DNA from: Acanthaster planci
Lineage: Eukaryota > Echinodermata > Asteroidea > Valvatida > Acanthasteridae
Length of the DNA: 64,000 nt
Reading direction: 5' to 3'
Assembly (NCBI RefSeq): GCF_001949145.1
Contig: NW_019091576.1
Coordinates: 135,289 to 199,288, forward strand
Below are positions 1-10,883 of the stretch, one piece after another (position 1 is the first letter of the stretch; each line of letters opens with the position of its first letter). The notes below the pieces were generated by a model that saw only the letters and a program-made list of their open reading frames with translations, searched no databases and was not told the origin of the DNA. A program made the position numbers and the translations under genes.

Positions 1-641
1 ATGGATATATTCTCCAGCCAGACTGAAACCAACGTAGGGGGTACAGATACTGTATTTGGATGCTCTCTTTTTCCCAAAATAAATTCCATTTTCGCATTAC
101 AGCTGTGGACAAGATTAATCTACATTCACAATAAGTGAAAATACCGGTAAGTGTCAAGATTCTGCATCAAATTACAGACTTCCAGGAATGATACCTGGGA
201 AAGTGGAATGATTAAGTTAAAAGTTTCAGATTTACCAAATACATATGTAAGCCGAGATTACTCCTTCCGATCAAAGTACATGTAGTATTATAAATGTACA
301 ACTGATGTATCTCTTTCCCCCAGAAGGGAGACGTGCGAAGCCCTAATACAAACTGAGGTACAAAGGGTTCATGTCTCACCTTTTCTTTTCTATATATCAT
401 GAGACACAAAAAATGACATACATGTGCACTACATGTAATTGTGCAAGTACAATACACAGAAGTACAGTGTACCGGTATATTATAAACAAAATAAGACTTT
501 CGAGGGGGGGCCCAAGTAAAGTAGAAGCTTAAAAGCCTCAGGTCGCTCTATATGATGAGGGAACAATAATGAGTAAGCATTTCCATTTCATTTCAATTCT
601 ATAGAGGGGTTGAGTGCAGCAACGCACACCAGGGAACTTAC
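1..641 (-). other. GRK intron 5 (partial)
   Basis: This is non-coding sequence downstream of the exon 5 donor at 641 (GTAAG on the minus strand). I translated it mentally on the minus strand for the expected next RH-domain exon and saw nothing matching. It holds scattered ACATGTAC and ACCGGT motifs only. Confidence 0.7.
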
Positions 642-742
642 GTCCTGCAATCGGTGAAGACTTCTTTGCTGGGAGAGTTCTGGAGAGCCTCCTGACATGA
701 TGTCACCTGTTCTTGGGTGACTTGGGAGAGCCTCTCGGGTGA
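642..742 (-). CDS. GRK5: GRK exon 5 (RGS-homology domain segment)
   Basis: This 101-nt minus-strand exon has a strong polypyrimidine acceptor (TTTCTCCTTTCAG, ending at 743) and a consensus donor GTAAGT from 641. Read in phase 0 it encodes 33 residues beginning SPERLSQVTQEQV and ending KEVFTDCR, plus two bases of the next codon. The pattern matches the GRK5 stretch that follows the KYL segment in the RH domain, where vertebrate proteins have an aliphatic-x-Q-V core, a helix of polar residues and then a KELF-like motif (here KEVF). The exon follows exon 4 without a phase break. The next exon, which should finish the RH domain and lead into the kinase domain, is not in the window. Confidence 0.93.
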
Positions 743-1414
743 CTGAAAGGAGAAACAAAGTAGATGCAGATGTGCAAATGGAGGGAATTTCACATCACTG
801 TCAAACTTGATTTGTACAGTGAAATCTCCATAGTATAGGCTTATCAGAGGAAACACATTGGCTGAGTTGGCACTTCACACAAGCGCACATCCTTCATCTG
901 TGTGCATTTGATACATGTATGTATACGTAAATTACAGTGCCCTACTGGGTGAAGAAGAACCGGTATTTAACGAGAGCATACCTTCTGCTTTCAGAATACA
1001 GTACACTGCAACTGAAAGTTAGCCATGACAAATGAGAAATCCAAATGTGTACAAAGAAGTCATGTTCACATGGCGTGAACAGATTTCGTGCAGGCGTGGC
1101 ATACATGTACATAGTGTGGACCTCTGCACAAAAGAAATTTACATAATGTAGGGTGCGATGGCACTGTGTGGACTCGCACACGTCCACACAATGTTTTCCC
1201 CTCTCTGAAAAAAAGTTTCAGAGGCATTTTGGGGTAAAAGGTCTGTGTGGCAAAATGAAGAGGAACAGTCCAGGAAATCATCATCAAAAATCCAGCTCAA
1301 AGGAGTTATCCTAGTTGGAGAAAAAGGAGCATTTTCCTCAAGTTTCCTTAACCACAAGAGAACAAAGGAATGTCCACACTTTGTATGTAAAACAGGTACG
1401 GTTGTGTGTGAAAT

Positions 1415-1595
1415 GGCATGGAAATGTTTTCCCACTTGTGTGCAAAGGTGTGAAAATGTTTTTGCACGTGTGTAAAAAGGTGTGAAAATGTTTTCCAACT
1501 TGTGTGCAAAGGTGTGAAGAAATTTTCACACTTCTTTAAATAGGCGGGAACATATTTTCCCCCTTGTGTGAAAAGGTGTTTTCACATTTTGCAGA
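1415..1595. repeat. Degenerate ~32-bp tandem repeat
   Basis: Units built on TGTGTGCAAAGGTGTGAAAA recur with TGTGAAAATG at 1449 and 1481 and a variant at 1513, so the period is 32 bp. Further decayed units continue to about 1595. A related array in the opposite orientation is seen near 25650-25905. Confidence 0.75.
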
Positions 1596-2327
1596 ATTAA
1601 CATTGAAGTCCCAATGCCTATTTTAAGTTATGAAGATTTCAAGTATAGAAATGACACCAATATCTAGTTCCCTTCACCTCTGGCAGAATTTGTTGTCAAA
1701 CTTTTTCCCCTCAGCAGTCTGATAAACCTGTCCAGGCAAACACAGTGACAAGATTCAGACACTCAGGCTCTACTGTGCTCTGACGTGCGTTTCTTCAGCT
1801 GGAAATCCTGGTGTTGAACCGCTCTACTGGCATATGGATGTACAAAAACAACATAAATGTCTGCCTGGCAACATGAAGGGAGGGAGGAGCTTGCAGGGAC
1901 AAGCACAAGACGTCGACCAAGCGTAACAAGGGAAGCTACAGCTCTAGTCTTGCGACAAACAAGATGACGGCCCTCTTCCCCGGGCACCGCACTTTTCCGA
2001 GCTTTTCAAAAAAGTTCTCGGGGACTTGCAAATCTGTAACAAACTTCGGTGAATGGTTCACAGAAAGCGTGTCGGCACATTCTGGCAATACATGATCAAA
2101 GCAGCAGGTGATGGATTAGACTGTCTGTCTGTCAAGTCTGTGGAAGTGATCAGGTGTCGAACTTGACCTTGGCCACTATGCATGGCCTGCACTGTACATG
2201 TAGTGAATGTCATTCCTTGGTACCACAGATACCTGTACATGTAGGTCTCGGAATGTTGCATAAAAAGGGAAAAAATGCCCTACTCTGTATTTGTGGTGTC
2301 CCAACTCAGGGGCCATAAATTGGGACA

Positions 2328-2590
2328 TAAAGCCCACTGGTTAGGGTTTGTCTCATATCTTCTGATCATAGGGTCAGAGGTTCGAATCCAAGCAAGTAGT
2401 TGCATGTTGTGACATTGGGCTTGTCACCTGCCCATAAGCGCCTCTCTCTACCCAAAAGTGTTATGGGCAGATGTGAATACTTTGTTTGGCAATTTGTGCC
2501 AGAAATGGCAGCATTGAGCTAGTATAAGTATACTCCCCAGGGAGCCAAGACAGACTCAGGAAAGTTCAGATGTTATGAGCCCAAAGAGTA
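2328..2590 (+). mobile_element. tRNA-derived SINE-like element
   Basis: A tRNA-like head has a good polymerase III B box, GGTTCGAATCC, at 2379-2389, preceded at the usual distance by an A-box-like TGGTTAGGGTTTG near 2337-2349. The tRNA-unrelated body follows (CACCTGCCCATAAGCGCC, then TACTCCCCAGGGAG). It does not fold as an intact tRNA. The boundaries are approximate and no target duplication was identified. Confidence 0.65.
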
Positions 2591-2608
2591 AGGATGTACC
2601 ACGCCTGC

Positions 2609-3432
2609 GGCTATGTCCAGACACCGTGTTAGTTAAAACGGTAAAAGTTAAAACGGTCACTCGCCACAGGGGGTCGATTGTAAAATTAAAACTCACCGAG
2701 CGTCCATACACTGTTTGAATACAGCAGTTTTAACCCAAAGCGGTTTATCTCCTTTTCTTGGGGTCATGAAGAACTTCCTCTCATTTACATGTGCAAGCAT
2801 GTGCAAGTTTGTTTTCATGCACTCTTTATGCATGTGGCCAGGCTCTCTGTGCTTAAAGCAGGTTAGGACTGGTTGCTGTTATACTGGTACTTACTGCATA
2901 ACATGTAAAATGCGCTGTTTGTCAGCCAGGTACCATGCAACAAAACATTTGTGTTGCCATGTCGACATGGCGCTCCCTCGGGAGACTCTTGTTTGTATTA
3001 TCATCGCGATGCAATAAATGATCATTTCTTAGGAAATTGCTCCTCAGTCTACAGCCAAACGGACATCAACAGTATTGGGCATCCTTAGAAGGTAAATACA
3101 TCGAAGACATGTCACCTTTTCCTGAGTACGGCGGCAGTTCTGGCAATATGTCACGAAGAGGCAAGCGAGATGGGCCAGAGGAAGCATGTTACGTAACTCC
3201 AAGTCACGTCTTAAACCAGATGCGTTTTAGCTAAGACCGTCTAAACACCATTATAAATTTTTTAAAGGTTTCACTTTAGCATTAAACCCTCCCTCTGAGG
3301 TGTTTAAAGTCACTGTTTTAACTCGGAGATAAAACCGATTCGGTGTAACTTTAAAAGCGTCTAGACATCGTTTCACCATATCGGGTGTAACAACCATTTT
3401 TAAGTGAATTTAAAACGGTGTCTGAACAGAGC
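2609..3432. mobile_element. Non-autonomous DNA element with ~23-bp terminal inverted repeats
   Basis: The left end GGCTATGTCCAGACACCG and the reverse complement of the right end GGCTCTGTTCAGACACCG match at 20 of the first 23 positions. Sub-terminal copies of TTAAAACGGT and CGTCTARAC-like motifs repeat inside both ends, as in foldback or MITE-type elements. No transposase-like protein is evident. The target duplication is ambiguous, so the superfamily is not assigned. Confidence 0.7.
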
Positions 3433-3579
3433 CTGAGACAGAGTTGTGGCAAAATAATGTGATACCGTACATGTATAATCTGCAAGTGGGTTAACATTTA
3501 TTTGACTTGCCCAACATTCAGTAGCTGTTACAATGTAAAACATCAAAGGTTAAGTCCAAATAAGCTATTGTGCTAAGGT

Positions 3580-3850
3580 GAAGAGCCACAGCCATTATAC
3601 CAGTGCATCGTCCAGCAGCCTCAGACATGGTTTATGACTCTAGCCAAATTATGCACACTGCAACACAAGAGCATTTCATATTTAATGCTCAGTCTGAAAG
3701 CTTTTATGCAGTCCGCCTACAGACAAGCTAACTTAATTACTGTGCTCGATTGATTTATGCTCCTCATCAAGCCTAATGCCAATTGCATTTAGGCCCATTA
3801 ATTCGCATTAGGGAAGAATCAATTATGAAATCAGCAACCAAAAAAAAATA
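3580..3850. promoter_or_regulatory. Candidate intronic enhancer rich in homeodomain core sites
   Basis: This repeat-free patch of GRK intron 4 carries several TAAT/ATTA cores (TTAATTAC, CCTAATGC, ATTAATTC, GCATTAGG, CAATTATG). It also has a 13-bp inverted repeat: CCTAATGCCAATT at 3772-3784 against AATTCGCATTAGG at 3800-3812 (12/13 match, 15-nt spacer). This is inferred from motif density only. Confidence 0.35.
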
Positions 3851-5019
3851 GCCCAAAGTTCTGAAATAATACGCACTGTACATCTAATCTAATCCCGCAA
3901 AGACTAAAGTTTAGTAAAGTGTCTGGTTCTTTATGCACACGTATAGGATTACCAATTAATTACACGTACATGTTCATGTACTGGTATAGCACAAATGTAC
4001 AGTACTGTATCATGGTGTAGTCTGAAGTAAAAATATGACCGTCATCATTTCAATGGAAGTGCAGGATAGGATAGTGCCACAAAAGGTGTGTACGTGTTCC
4101 ATCATTTTGCCTTGGGCTGGCAAGATTCAAAGGTGTAATTCTATCAGAAGTGTGTATGGGGGGAACACATTGGTAATAATATCAATGCTGAGTAAACCAC
4201 CATTGCCCACAGCACTTCTGACGACAAAGACAGAAATTGCCTTCTTGGAAGTAATGAGATAGACAACTTATTTTTCATAGAAGGCATCCGGTCAAAAAAA
4301 AAGACCAGTTTGACAGGAACAAAACGCAAGTGCAAGGTACATGTAAGGCTTACTAACAGCCTGCTGATGCGGTAAGTTGGGGATAAAAGGCAATAGGAAG
4401 AATTGAATGAGTACAATAGGAAGCTCATTTTCTTGTTAGTCACATAATGCGCATGTGGATGCTACGTGTATAAACATGTCAACATTTCCAGTAAGCGGGT
4501 TGCTTTTTATCACGAAATAAAAATGGAGGACTTTTATGTTTGAACCTGTATTTTTGGAGGGGTAACTTGATTAAGTGTGACTGTCATGAAAGAAGTTCAT
4601 GGGAAATAAACTTTCAAGCAATTGCTTCTATAAAGGAAAACTGCTAGCATACGGTACTTGTACCGGCACATGAGTCTTGTAATTTTTCTTAACATGCAGA
4701 AAAGTTGTGTCTTTTATCTACTTTATACACACAATATACGAGTCTACTGTTCGGATTTAAATGCATGCAGAAATCTTAAAAGCCTCATTCCCTGTTTCCT
4801 TTCGGGGGGGAGGGGGCAGATACAAAAAAAAACTGGAATGGAAGTTCTCTCCCCTGGAGACAACTCTGCAAATCCACACCTGGCTGTTACCATGGTGACA
4901 GACTTCAGATGCAGCAGGTTCCTTCGATCCACAGACAACACCCGACAACGGCAGCTATGGAATACCAACATCATTAGGGGGGGAGGAGAGAATGAGACCC
5001 AAAAGCAAGGGGGGTACTT

Positions 5020-5230
5020 AACCCTCAAAGGGCCAGCTTAGTTTGGCCCATCTCACCAACCTGTGGGGGCGGAATCTGATCCCCCCTCCCAAGAACTCGA
5101 CTGTGTCACGCTTAATTTTTTTGGGATATTGACATGCATGTGAAGACATTCATTACCATTATAAATGTGAGGTTTGAACTCAATCACCCCCTCCGCCCCT
5201 CCTCTTTCAGGGTTAAAATTCCCCAGTGGC
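5020..5230. repeat. Dispersed repeat, copy A
   Basis: This segment shares a colinear series of blocks with 54285-54435: CTCAAAG near the start, then AAGAACTC(G/A), TGTGTCA(C/A)GCT, AATTTTTT, GACATGCATG-like, AAGTGAGGTT/AAGTGAAGTT-like and AACTC(A/G)ATCA. Both copies run in the same direction on the plus strand. No coding potential is seen. Confidence 0.7.
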
Positions 5231-5449
5231 CAGTGAACGTTCTGACATTGAATGGGAACCCTTCAGTCACTCAAGCTGACTGAGGTATTGATGCTAAACC
5301 ATTGATTACAGGCCTCCAGTGCAAAGTCCTCCTCCGTACTGTCAAGCACAAACATAACACCATCTCTACCTCCATCACTGTACAAATACTGGACATATCC
5401 CTCATATCCTTACTACAGGTGTGCTTAATTACACGCCTTGTATTCTCCA

Positions 5450-5660
5450 CATGGCATACATGTACAGTACATGTACATGTTCATACTGTACAGTTACCAA
5501 TACAGTACATTTACATGTGTTTACATGTACTCTACTTACATGTACATGCACCTGTACACATCTATGGGTAGAGTAGCTGTCTCACCCAAAAATTACACAA
5601 GCCTACAAGTACACATACATGTACGTGTGCATACATACATTTCCAATAGTACATGTATTG
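5450..5660. repeat. TACATG-type palindromic simple-repeat cluster
   Basis: This is a dense run of ACATGTAC, TACATGTA and TGTACATG words with interruptions. It is one of many such clusters in the GRK introns. Confidence 0.9.
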
Positions 5661-8609
5661 GTCTTCGAACCAAACAAGTACACAGCCAGCATTATCATCC
5701 ACGGAGAAAACTGTACACTTTTGTAGACTGCAATTTACTTAACTTCTCTTCACTGCACACATAAATGTAATTCTATCTTGTGCCTGTAAGCTATCCCAAC
5801 GGGTGCCCTTTCTCTATAGACTGGAGTGACTCATCTCTCAAATCCATGCTTGCACAAAAAGGATTCCTCCGTAACCATATTCTTGGTATAATTTCTCTAT
5901 TTCACTTGTAAAAAAAAAGGATGAATTTTCAACAGATAAGTCGTTGCTTGTCCAACTTAAACATTTGCCACTTCTGTAATTTATTTCAGTACCTTTTTTT
6001 TTTTTAAATAAACACATGCTCTGGGGGCATGGGCTACAGATTTCACTTAAAATATTTGGACCAGATTTCTGATTTGATGACGAAACAGAACAGTTACACA
6101 AAGAAATGCCTTTATTTACGGTACATACATGTATGTATAAACAAGAAAGTGTTCACTTTTCAGGTCAGGACATCTGATCACTGGCTACTCAGAAACACAC
6201 TGTTTTCCCCACCTGGTGTGTTTCTGTCTCATTTACATAAATGTACATGTTTGTTCATGTTGCTGGAGTACAGGATTTCCTAATCTAAAATCGTGGGGAA
6301 AAAAGCAACCTAGCAAATGCCAACTGTTGAGACGCTCCTTAAAGACAGGGAATAACTTGGCACTTCAAGTTAACAAAAGCCCTGCAGAGGATGCAGGACC
6401 CCAAAATAACTATTCCAACTCTGATTTGGAGCCTTTCTCCGATTGCAGCTAGGGATGAAGGCCCTAAAAAAGGTCCACACCTGTGGCAATGTCATTTCAC
6501 CTGTCACTTCCTACCGCTGCGCCTATTTGAGGAAACGCATCCCGAGTAGCGATTGGAAACCAGCAGAGCTCAAAAACACAGAGTTAAACAAAAAAAGACA
6601 GAGATAGGACAGAGGGAGAGGCAGTGATTTGTTTTTCAATACATTTGTCATTCGCAGAAAACAATGAACCATGATTCAACTCTTTCACGATATGCAGGTT
6701 TAATGCTACCAGTAGACACATGGGTACTCTGCCATTTTATTTCTAGAGAGACAACAGACAAAGGCAAGAAAATTAGAGTGGCAATGTACCAGTATGTGTT
6801 GATGTACTGCAGGGTGGCATTCCAGTATGGCTTCAGGCAAAGTAAACCAGGATTTTATCACTTGGAAAAATGATTCACTTCTCTGACGCCAAAATGTGAA
6901 CCCGTGTTAAACTACACAACACAGGCAGCAGAGTTTTAAAAATGCAAAATGCAAAAGGTCGCTGCACCCTTAGCTTTAGCCCATTACAATGGTTAGTCCC
7001 TTCTCTCGCCACGTTCATAATCGACCTCCACCCCGCACATGTGCAGTAACACCTTGCGGACAAGGTAAACTGCACTTTATTCACAAATCTCTTCTCCTTC
7101 TCTCCAAACTCCCTTCCCCCTCCCACATCAGAGAGACTGCCGCAGCAGGAAACATGGAAGCGTGCTATCCCAAGGTCGCCAGACGTGTCACTTTAATCGC
7201 TCCATGACTTATTAGACAATCATTAGGCCAGCCCTTTTGTGTCTAATGCTGGGGGGGCAGCTGGTTCACAGGGCTAATGTAACTCAGGCCAAATTCAACC
7301 CATAACAGGAAACGTGCGTGCCCACCTACGCAAGTTGTTGTGGATTTCAGGGGGAACAGCAGTTGTTTTAATGGCTGAAATAAGAAAGGTACAGCATGGA
7401 TGAGCCACGTCCACAAGGCGGAAAGGGAAATGATTTTCGTTAGTGGGGACCTGGAAAATTCAAAATGTACAGTGAATCGAGATCCTGTTATCAAAGAGAG
7501 ATGCAGTATGGTACACTCAACATGAAAAGATCATAACACTGGTCAGTTGTCCATCTGACCAAGCAAATGGTAAACTGTATCTGAAAGTTAATATTTTCAC
7601 AAGGTTAAACTCTAGCTGAGGGGTCAGTCCATGGTATAAAAGCAAAAACCTCTTCAAGCTTGGGAAGACCGAGTGCTGAAAAGTACAGCTAGGGGTGGTT
7701 CACAGGTTTCAGCACGAGCCCAATGGGCATAAATGTAGACGTACATGTTCAGTCCTGTACATGTACATGTACAGAAGTGCAGTCACCTGACGGTTACCAT
7801 CTACTCTGATCCTATCATTCATGTTGCATTAGTACTGACTAATCTGATGAAACCTTTCATTAGCAAGGTGCAGCAGGGCAGCAGGGGTGCGTTGGCGTTG
7901 CGTTGGTGGAATGCCCAGCATTACATATAGAAGTACTTCCAGACAGGTTTAAGACCCTGTGAATTTCTGTGATAGCCATCAGCGTGTGTATCACTTTGAC
8001 GAGGGGAGACAATTGCTGCAAGAAGTCCAAGAGTGTCGAGGAGCAAGTGCCCTTCACGTCATAAAACCTGTTAGGCTTGAAGCCGATCTTTTCTGATGCC
8101 GAGGGTCAAATGGGTAGATGCACCTGTGTGGGTGGGACTGTTGGTTGACACCAGCCCCCACAAAATCGTGGGGGAGTGAAATCGCTGTGTTCAGAATAAA
8201 TTGGCAGGTTTTCTGTAAGCACTTTTATCCTATGTCCTGAGGTGTGTCATCAAAGAGCTGAAATGGTTTATGTTAATGGTACATGTATGTTCATGGGCCC
8301 AATAAATAAGGATAAAATGATGTACATGTACATAAAAGTACACATTATAAGTGGATGAGTGCGCATAAATGTAGGTTGATACTACAGGTACTATTTTATT
8401 CAAACTTCAGGCCGTATCCTAACAAAAACTCTTTCCAGGAAATATCCTCTTTCATGACCATCAAAACAAAAGACAATGTACACATGTACTGGTTGCATGT
8501 CACCTGGGCATTAAATGCCAAGTTATACCATGCATTTCAGAGCTAATGAGTACAGTGTACTTGTGAATTTAACGGCCTGAATTTAACATGTGGAGCTTCC
8601 TCTTGTCTG

Positions 8610-8650
8610 TTTACCCTCCTGCGGGTTTTACCCTCCTGCGGGTATTACCC
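8610..8650 (+). repeat. 16-17-bp tandem repeat bordering the assembly gap
   Basis: TTTACCCTCCTGCGGG is present twice and begins a third time immediately before the Ns. The gap is probably an unresolved tandem array of this unit. Confidence 0.85.
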
Positions 8651-9180
8651 NNNNNNNNNNNNNNNNNNNNNNNNNNNNNNNNNNNNNNNNNNNNNNNNNN
8701 NNNNNNNNNNNNNNNNNNNNNNNNNNNNNNNNNNNNNNNNNNNNNNNNNNNNNNNNNNNNNNNNNNNNNNNNNNNNNNNNNNNNNNNNNNNNNNNNNNNN
8801 NNNNNNNNNNNNNNNNNNNNNNNNNNNNNNNNNNNNNNNNNNNNNNNNNNNNNNNNNNNNNNNNNNNNNNNNNNNNNNNNNNNNNNNNNNNNNNNNNNNN
8901 NNNNNNNNNNNNNNNNNNNNNNNNNNNNNNNNNNNNNNNNNNNNNNNNNNNNNNNNNNNNNNNNNNNNNNNNNNNNNNNNNNNNNNNNNNNNNNNNNNNN
9001 NNNNNNNNNNNNNNNNNNNNNNNNNNNNNNNNNNNNNNNNNNNNNNNNNNNNNNNNNNNNNNNNNNNNNNNNNNNNNNNNNNNNNNNNNNNNNNNNNNNN
9101 NNNNNNNNNNNNNNNNNNNNNNNNNNNNNNNNNNNNNNNNNNNNNNNNNNNNNNNNNNNNNNNNNNNNNNNNNNNNNNNN
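8651..9180. other. Assembly gap (530 N)
   Basis: All bases are N. Open frames drawn across it are artefacts. Confidence 1.
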
Positions 9181-9980
9181 ATGTCTGTTTTACTGGTTGA
9201 GTTTGTGCTTTACCTCTGCATACAGTGTAATACACCTCGGGAATATTTGGGAATTGTAAAAAATGATCAAATCTTGATGGTTAACAGCAGAGAGGGGGTC
9301 GTGGGTGCCAATTTTACTGAAACAGGCCAGGAGAACACTTTCTGTTGTGAGTGTTCCCCTCTTCTTCATAAGCCTGTAATGAGGTCAACATAAAATCTGT
9401 ACACATGTAAAGACATAAACACCATTTTTCTCTCAAGAAAGGCCAGAATGCAATGGAGTCCATTTATATAATTCTGTAAAATCAATTTGATTGACAATTG
9501 TACCGTGTCGGTTCAGCAGTCATCAACATGATAATGCCTTTAATGGGCATAAGTTGGAATATTCTCACTGGTCCAGAGCCCATTATGTTGATGGGTTTAA
9601 AATGCCACCAACAGCAACTGTATTCTGTCTCACAGCGGCCCATGTTTGCCTATCTCCATATACAGGGATGCAGGTGTTTCACAAAACATGGAGTAAATAT
9701 CAGAAATTCAAACATTTGTTGATTCTTAATTGCTTTCACTGACTGAAATGTAACTTATGAATTGGGATAAAAGTGTTTTGGGACGTGTTCAAATTTGAGG
9801 TTTGGAACCCACCACAGGTCTGGCTGCCAGAAGCAACCCTTGCTTTGGCTCTGGAAGTTATCAGAGATCAAACCCCCAAAAGCCGTTAAACCACATATTT
9901 AAAACTTTCCCAGCACACTTTTAGTGAGCAGTGTACAGTATGATCATGTCTGTTTGATTAAACAATTCAATCCAGACTTT
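9181..9980. other. Intronic sequence, no feature recognised
   Basis: Unique-looking AT-rich sequence between the gap and the retrotransposon fragment. I see no coding exon, tRNA-like box or terminal repeats in it. Confidence 0.5.
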
Positions 9981-9984
9981 TGAC

Positions 9985-10770
9985 AGGTGGGTGGCAAGGG
10001 TAACACCAAGCCATCTTGCACCAAGCCATCATGCATGGCATCCGAGTCTCACCCTGTATCAACGTGATGCTATTGAACGAATTAAAAAAAGGGCCTGTAA
10101 AATTACCTTGGGTAATGGTTATTATTCCTATCGGGATGCACTTCATACTTGTAAACTTAAGGAACTTCAGGACAGACGAGAGCAGATTTGTTTGAAATTT
10201 GCCAAAACTTTATTAATGTCTCATGTTTACCATAGCTGGCTACGTAAAACCAGAGCTGAGGATAATGGTCGTGTGTTACGGAATTCAAGCCTGTTGTCTG
10301 TTCCTAAGGCCCGCACTCAAAGATATGCTCAAAGCCCTATTCAATATTTGGTGAAGCTTTTAAATACACAGACACTGTGAAAGGCAATCTTTATTCAATG
10401 ACCGATGGTATGTATTTGGGCCATGAGCATTGGTTCTTAATATACATGTATTTTAAATTATCCTTTTTACATAACAAGTTTTGCATATTATAATTGTAAA
10501 TATTTTTCATATCCCAGCCATCAATGTTTATCCTTTCTTTTTCGATACTTGTTTTTGGTGGCTGTTTGACTGTTTTGTGGCTTTTTTGTGAGTATTTTTT
10601 GGTCGTAAAGTTTTTCTATCTCTGTTTATGAATTTTTTAGTGATTTCACGTTTTTGATGATTTTTAAATGTTTTTTATGTATTAATTGCTTTGTAACGCC
10701 TGTGCAATTCAGCCTTTTGGGCTGCGATAAAGGCAAAGTGAAATAAACCATAAAAATATAAAAAAAAGAC
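9985..10770 (+). mobile_element. 5'-truncated non-LTR (LINE-type) retrotransposon
   Basis: This fragment contains the C-terminal end of a LINE reverse-transcriptase polyprotein (9991-10380), a 3' UTR, a short terminal stem-loop CAGCCTTTTGGGCTG (10710-10724) followed by GCGATAAAGGC, and an A-rich tail with AATAAA and AAAATATAAAAAAAAG. It is truncated upstream of the C-terminal domain, as usual for incomplete reverse transcription. It sits in the opposite orientation to GRK, with its tail only about 35 bp from the exon 4 donor. The clade (Rex/CR1/I-like) cannot be settled from the C-terminal end. Confidence 0.85.
9991..10380 (+). pseudogene. LINE reverse-transcriptase C-terminal remnant
   Basis: An open 129-codon frame contains the signature seen at the C-terminus of many LINE ORF2 proteins: a helix with RDAIERIKKRACKITLG, then a YSYRDAL block, RREQICLKFAKTLL, a short WLRKTRAEDNGR-like segment and RYAQSPIQYLVKLLN at the end. 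The frame stays open to a TGA at 10380, but the palm/fingers and endonuclease domains are missing, so it is not functional on its own. The apparent ATG is not a native start. Similarity is recognised from family patterns; the exact clade is uncertain. Confidence 0.82.
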
Positions 10771-10805
10771 TCCTGATGAATGTGGCTACATACGGATCAA
10801 CTTAC

Positions 10806-10883
10806 ATCTGCATAGAGATATCTGAGGAAAATTTCATTGCCAAGGCCTGGTCTATCCTCTGGTTGTGCCACTTCGTAATCGTT
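10806..10883 (-). CDS. GRK5: GRK exon 4 (RGS-homology domain segment)
   Basis: This 78-nt minus-strand exon encodes exactly 26 residues in phase 0, starting NDYEVAQPEDRPG and ending FLRYLYAD. The acceptor is a T-rich tract ending TTCTAG at 10884 and the donor is GTAAGTTG at 10805. It aligns with the EYEVTPDEK...KYL segment of GRK5 and has the same length and phase as I recall for the vertebrate exon. It joins exon 3 (ending FLDAV) and exon 5 (starting SPERLS) without a frame break. The exon is too short to appear as an obvious open frame, and the match at both borders is what makes the call firm. Confidence 0.93.

Larger units (their letters stand above)
743..10805 (-). other. GRK intron 4
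   Basis: This 10.06-kb intron starts with GTAAGT at 10805 and ends with CAG at 743 (minus strand). It contains a 32-bp degenerate tandem repeat, a tRNA-derived SINE, an 824-bp inverted-repeat element, a homeodomain-site-rich patch, a dispersed repeat copy, palindromic simple repeats, the assembly gap and a non-LTR retrotransposon tail. No further coding exon was recognised in the sequenced part. The gap could hide one, but exons 4 and 5 already join in phase. Confidence 0.85.

Noticed and set aside
7860-8057. Possible exon with CTTCTTGCAG acceptor-like site on the minus strand
   Set aside because: It does not match GRK and would interrupt the exon 4 to exon 5 join, which is already in phase.
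8588-9393. Long open frames across 8588-9393 on both strands
   Set aside because: They consist mostly of N; the real flanking sequence gives no protein-like pattern.
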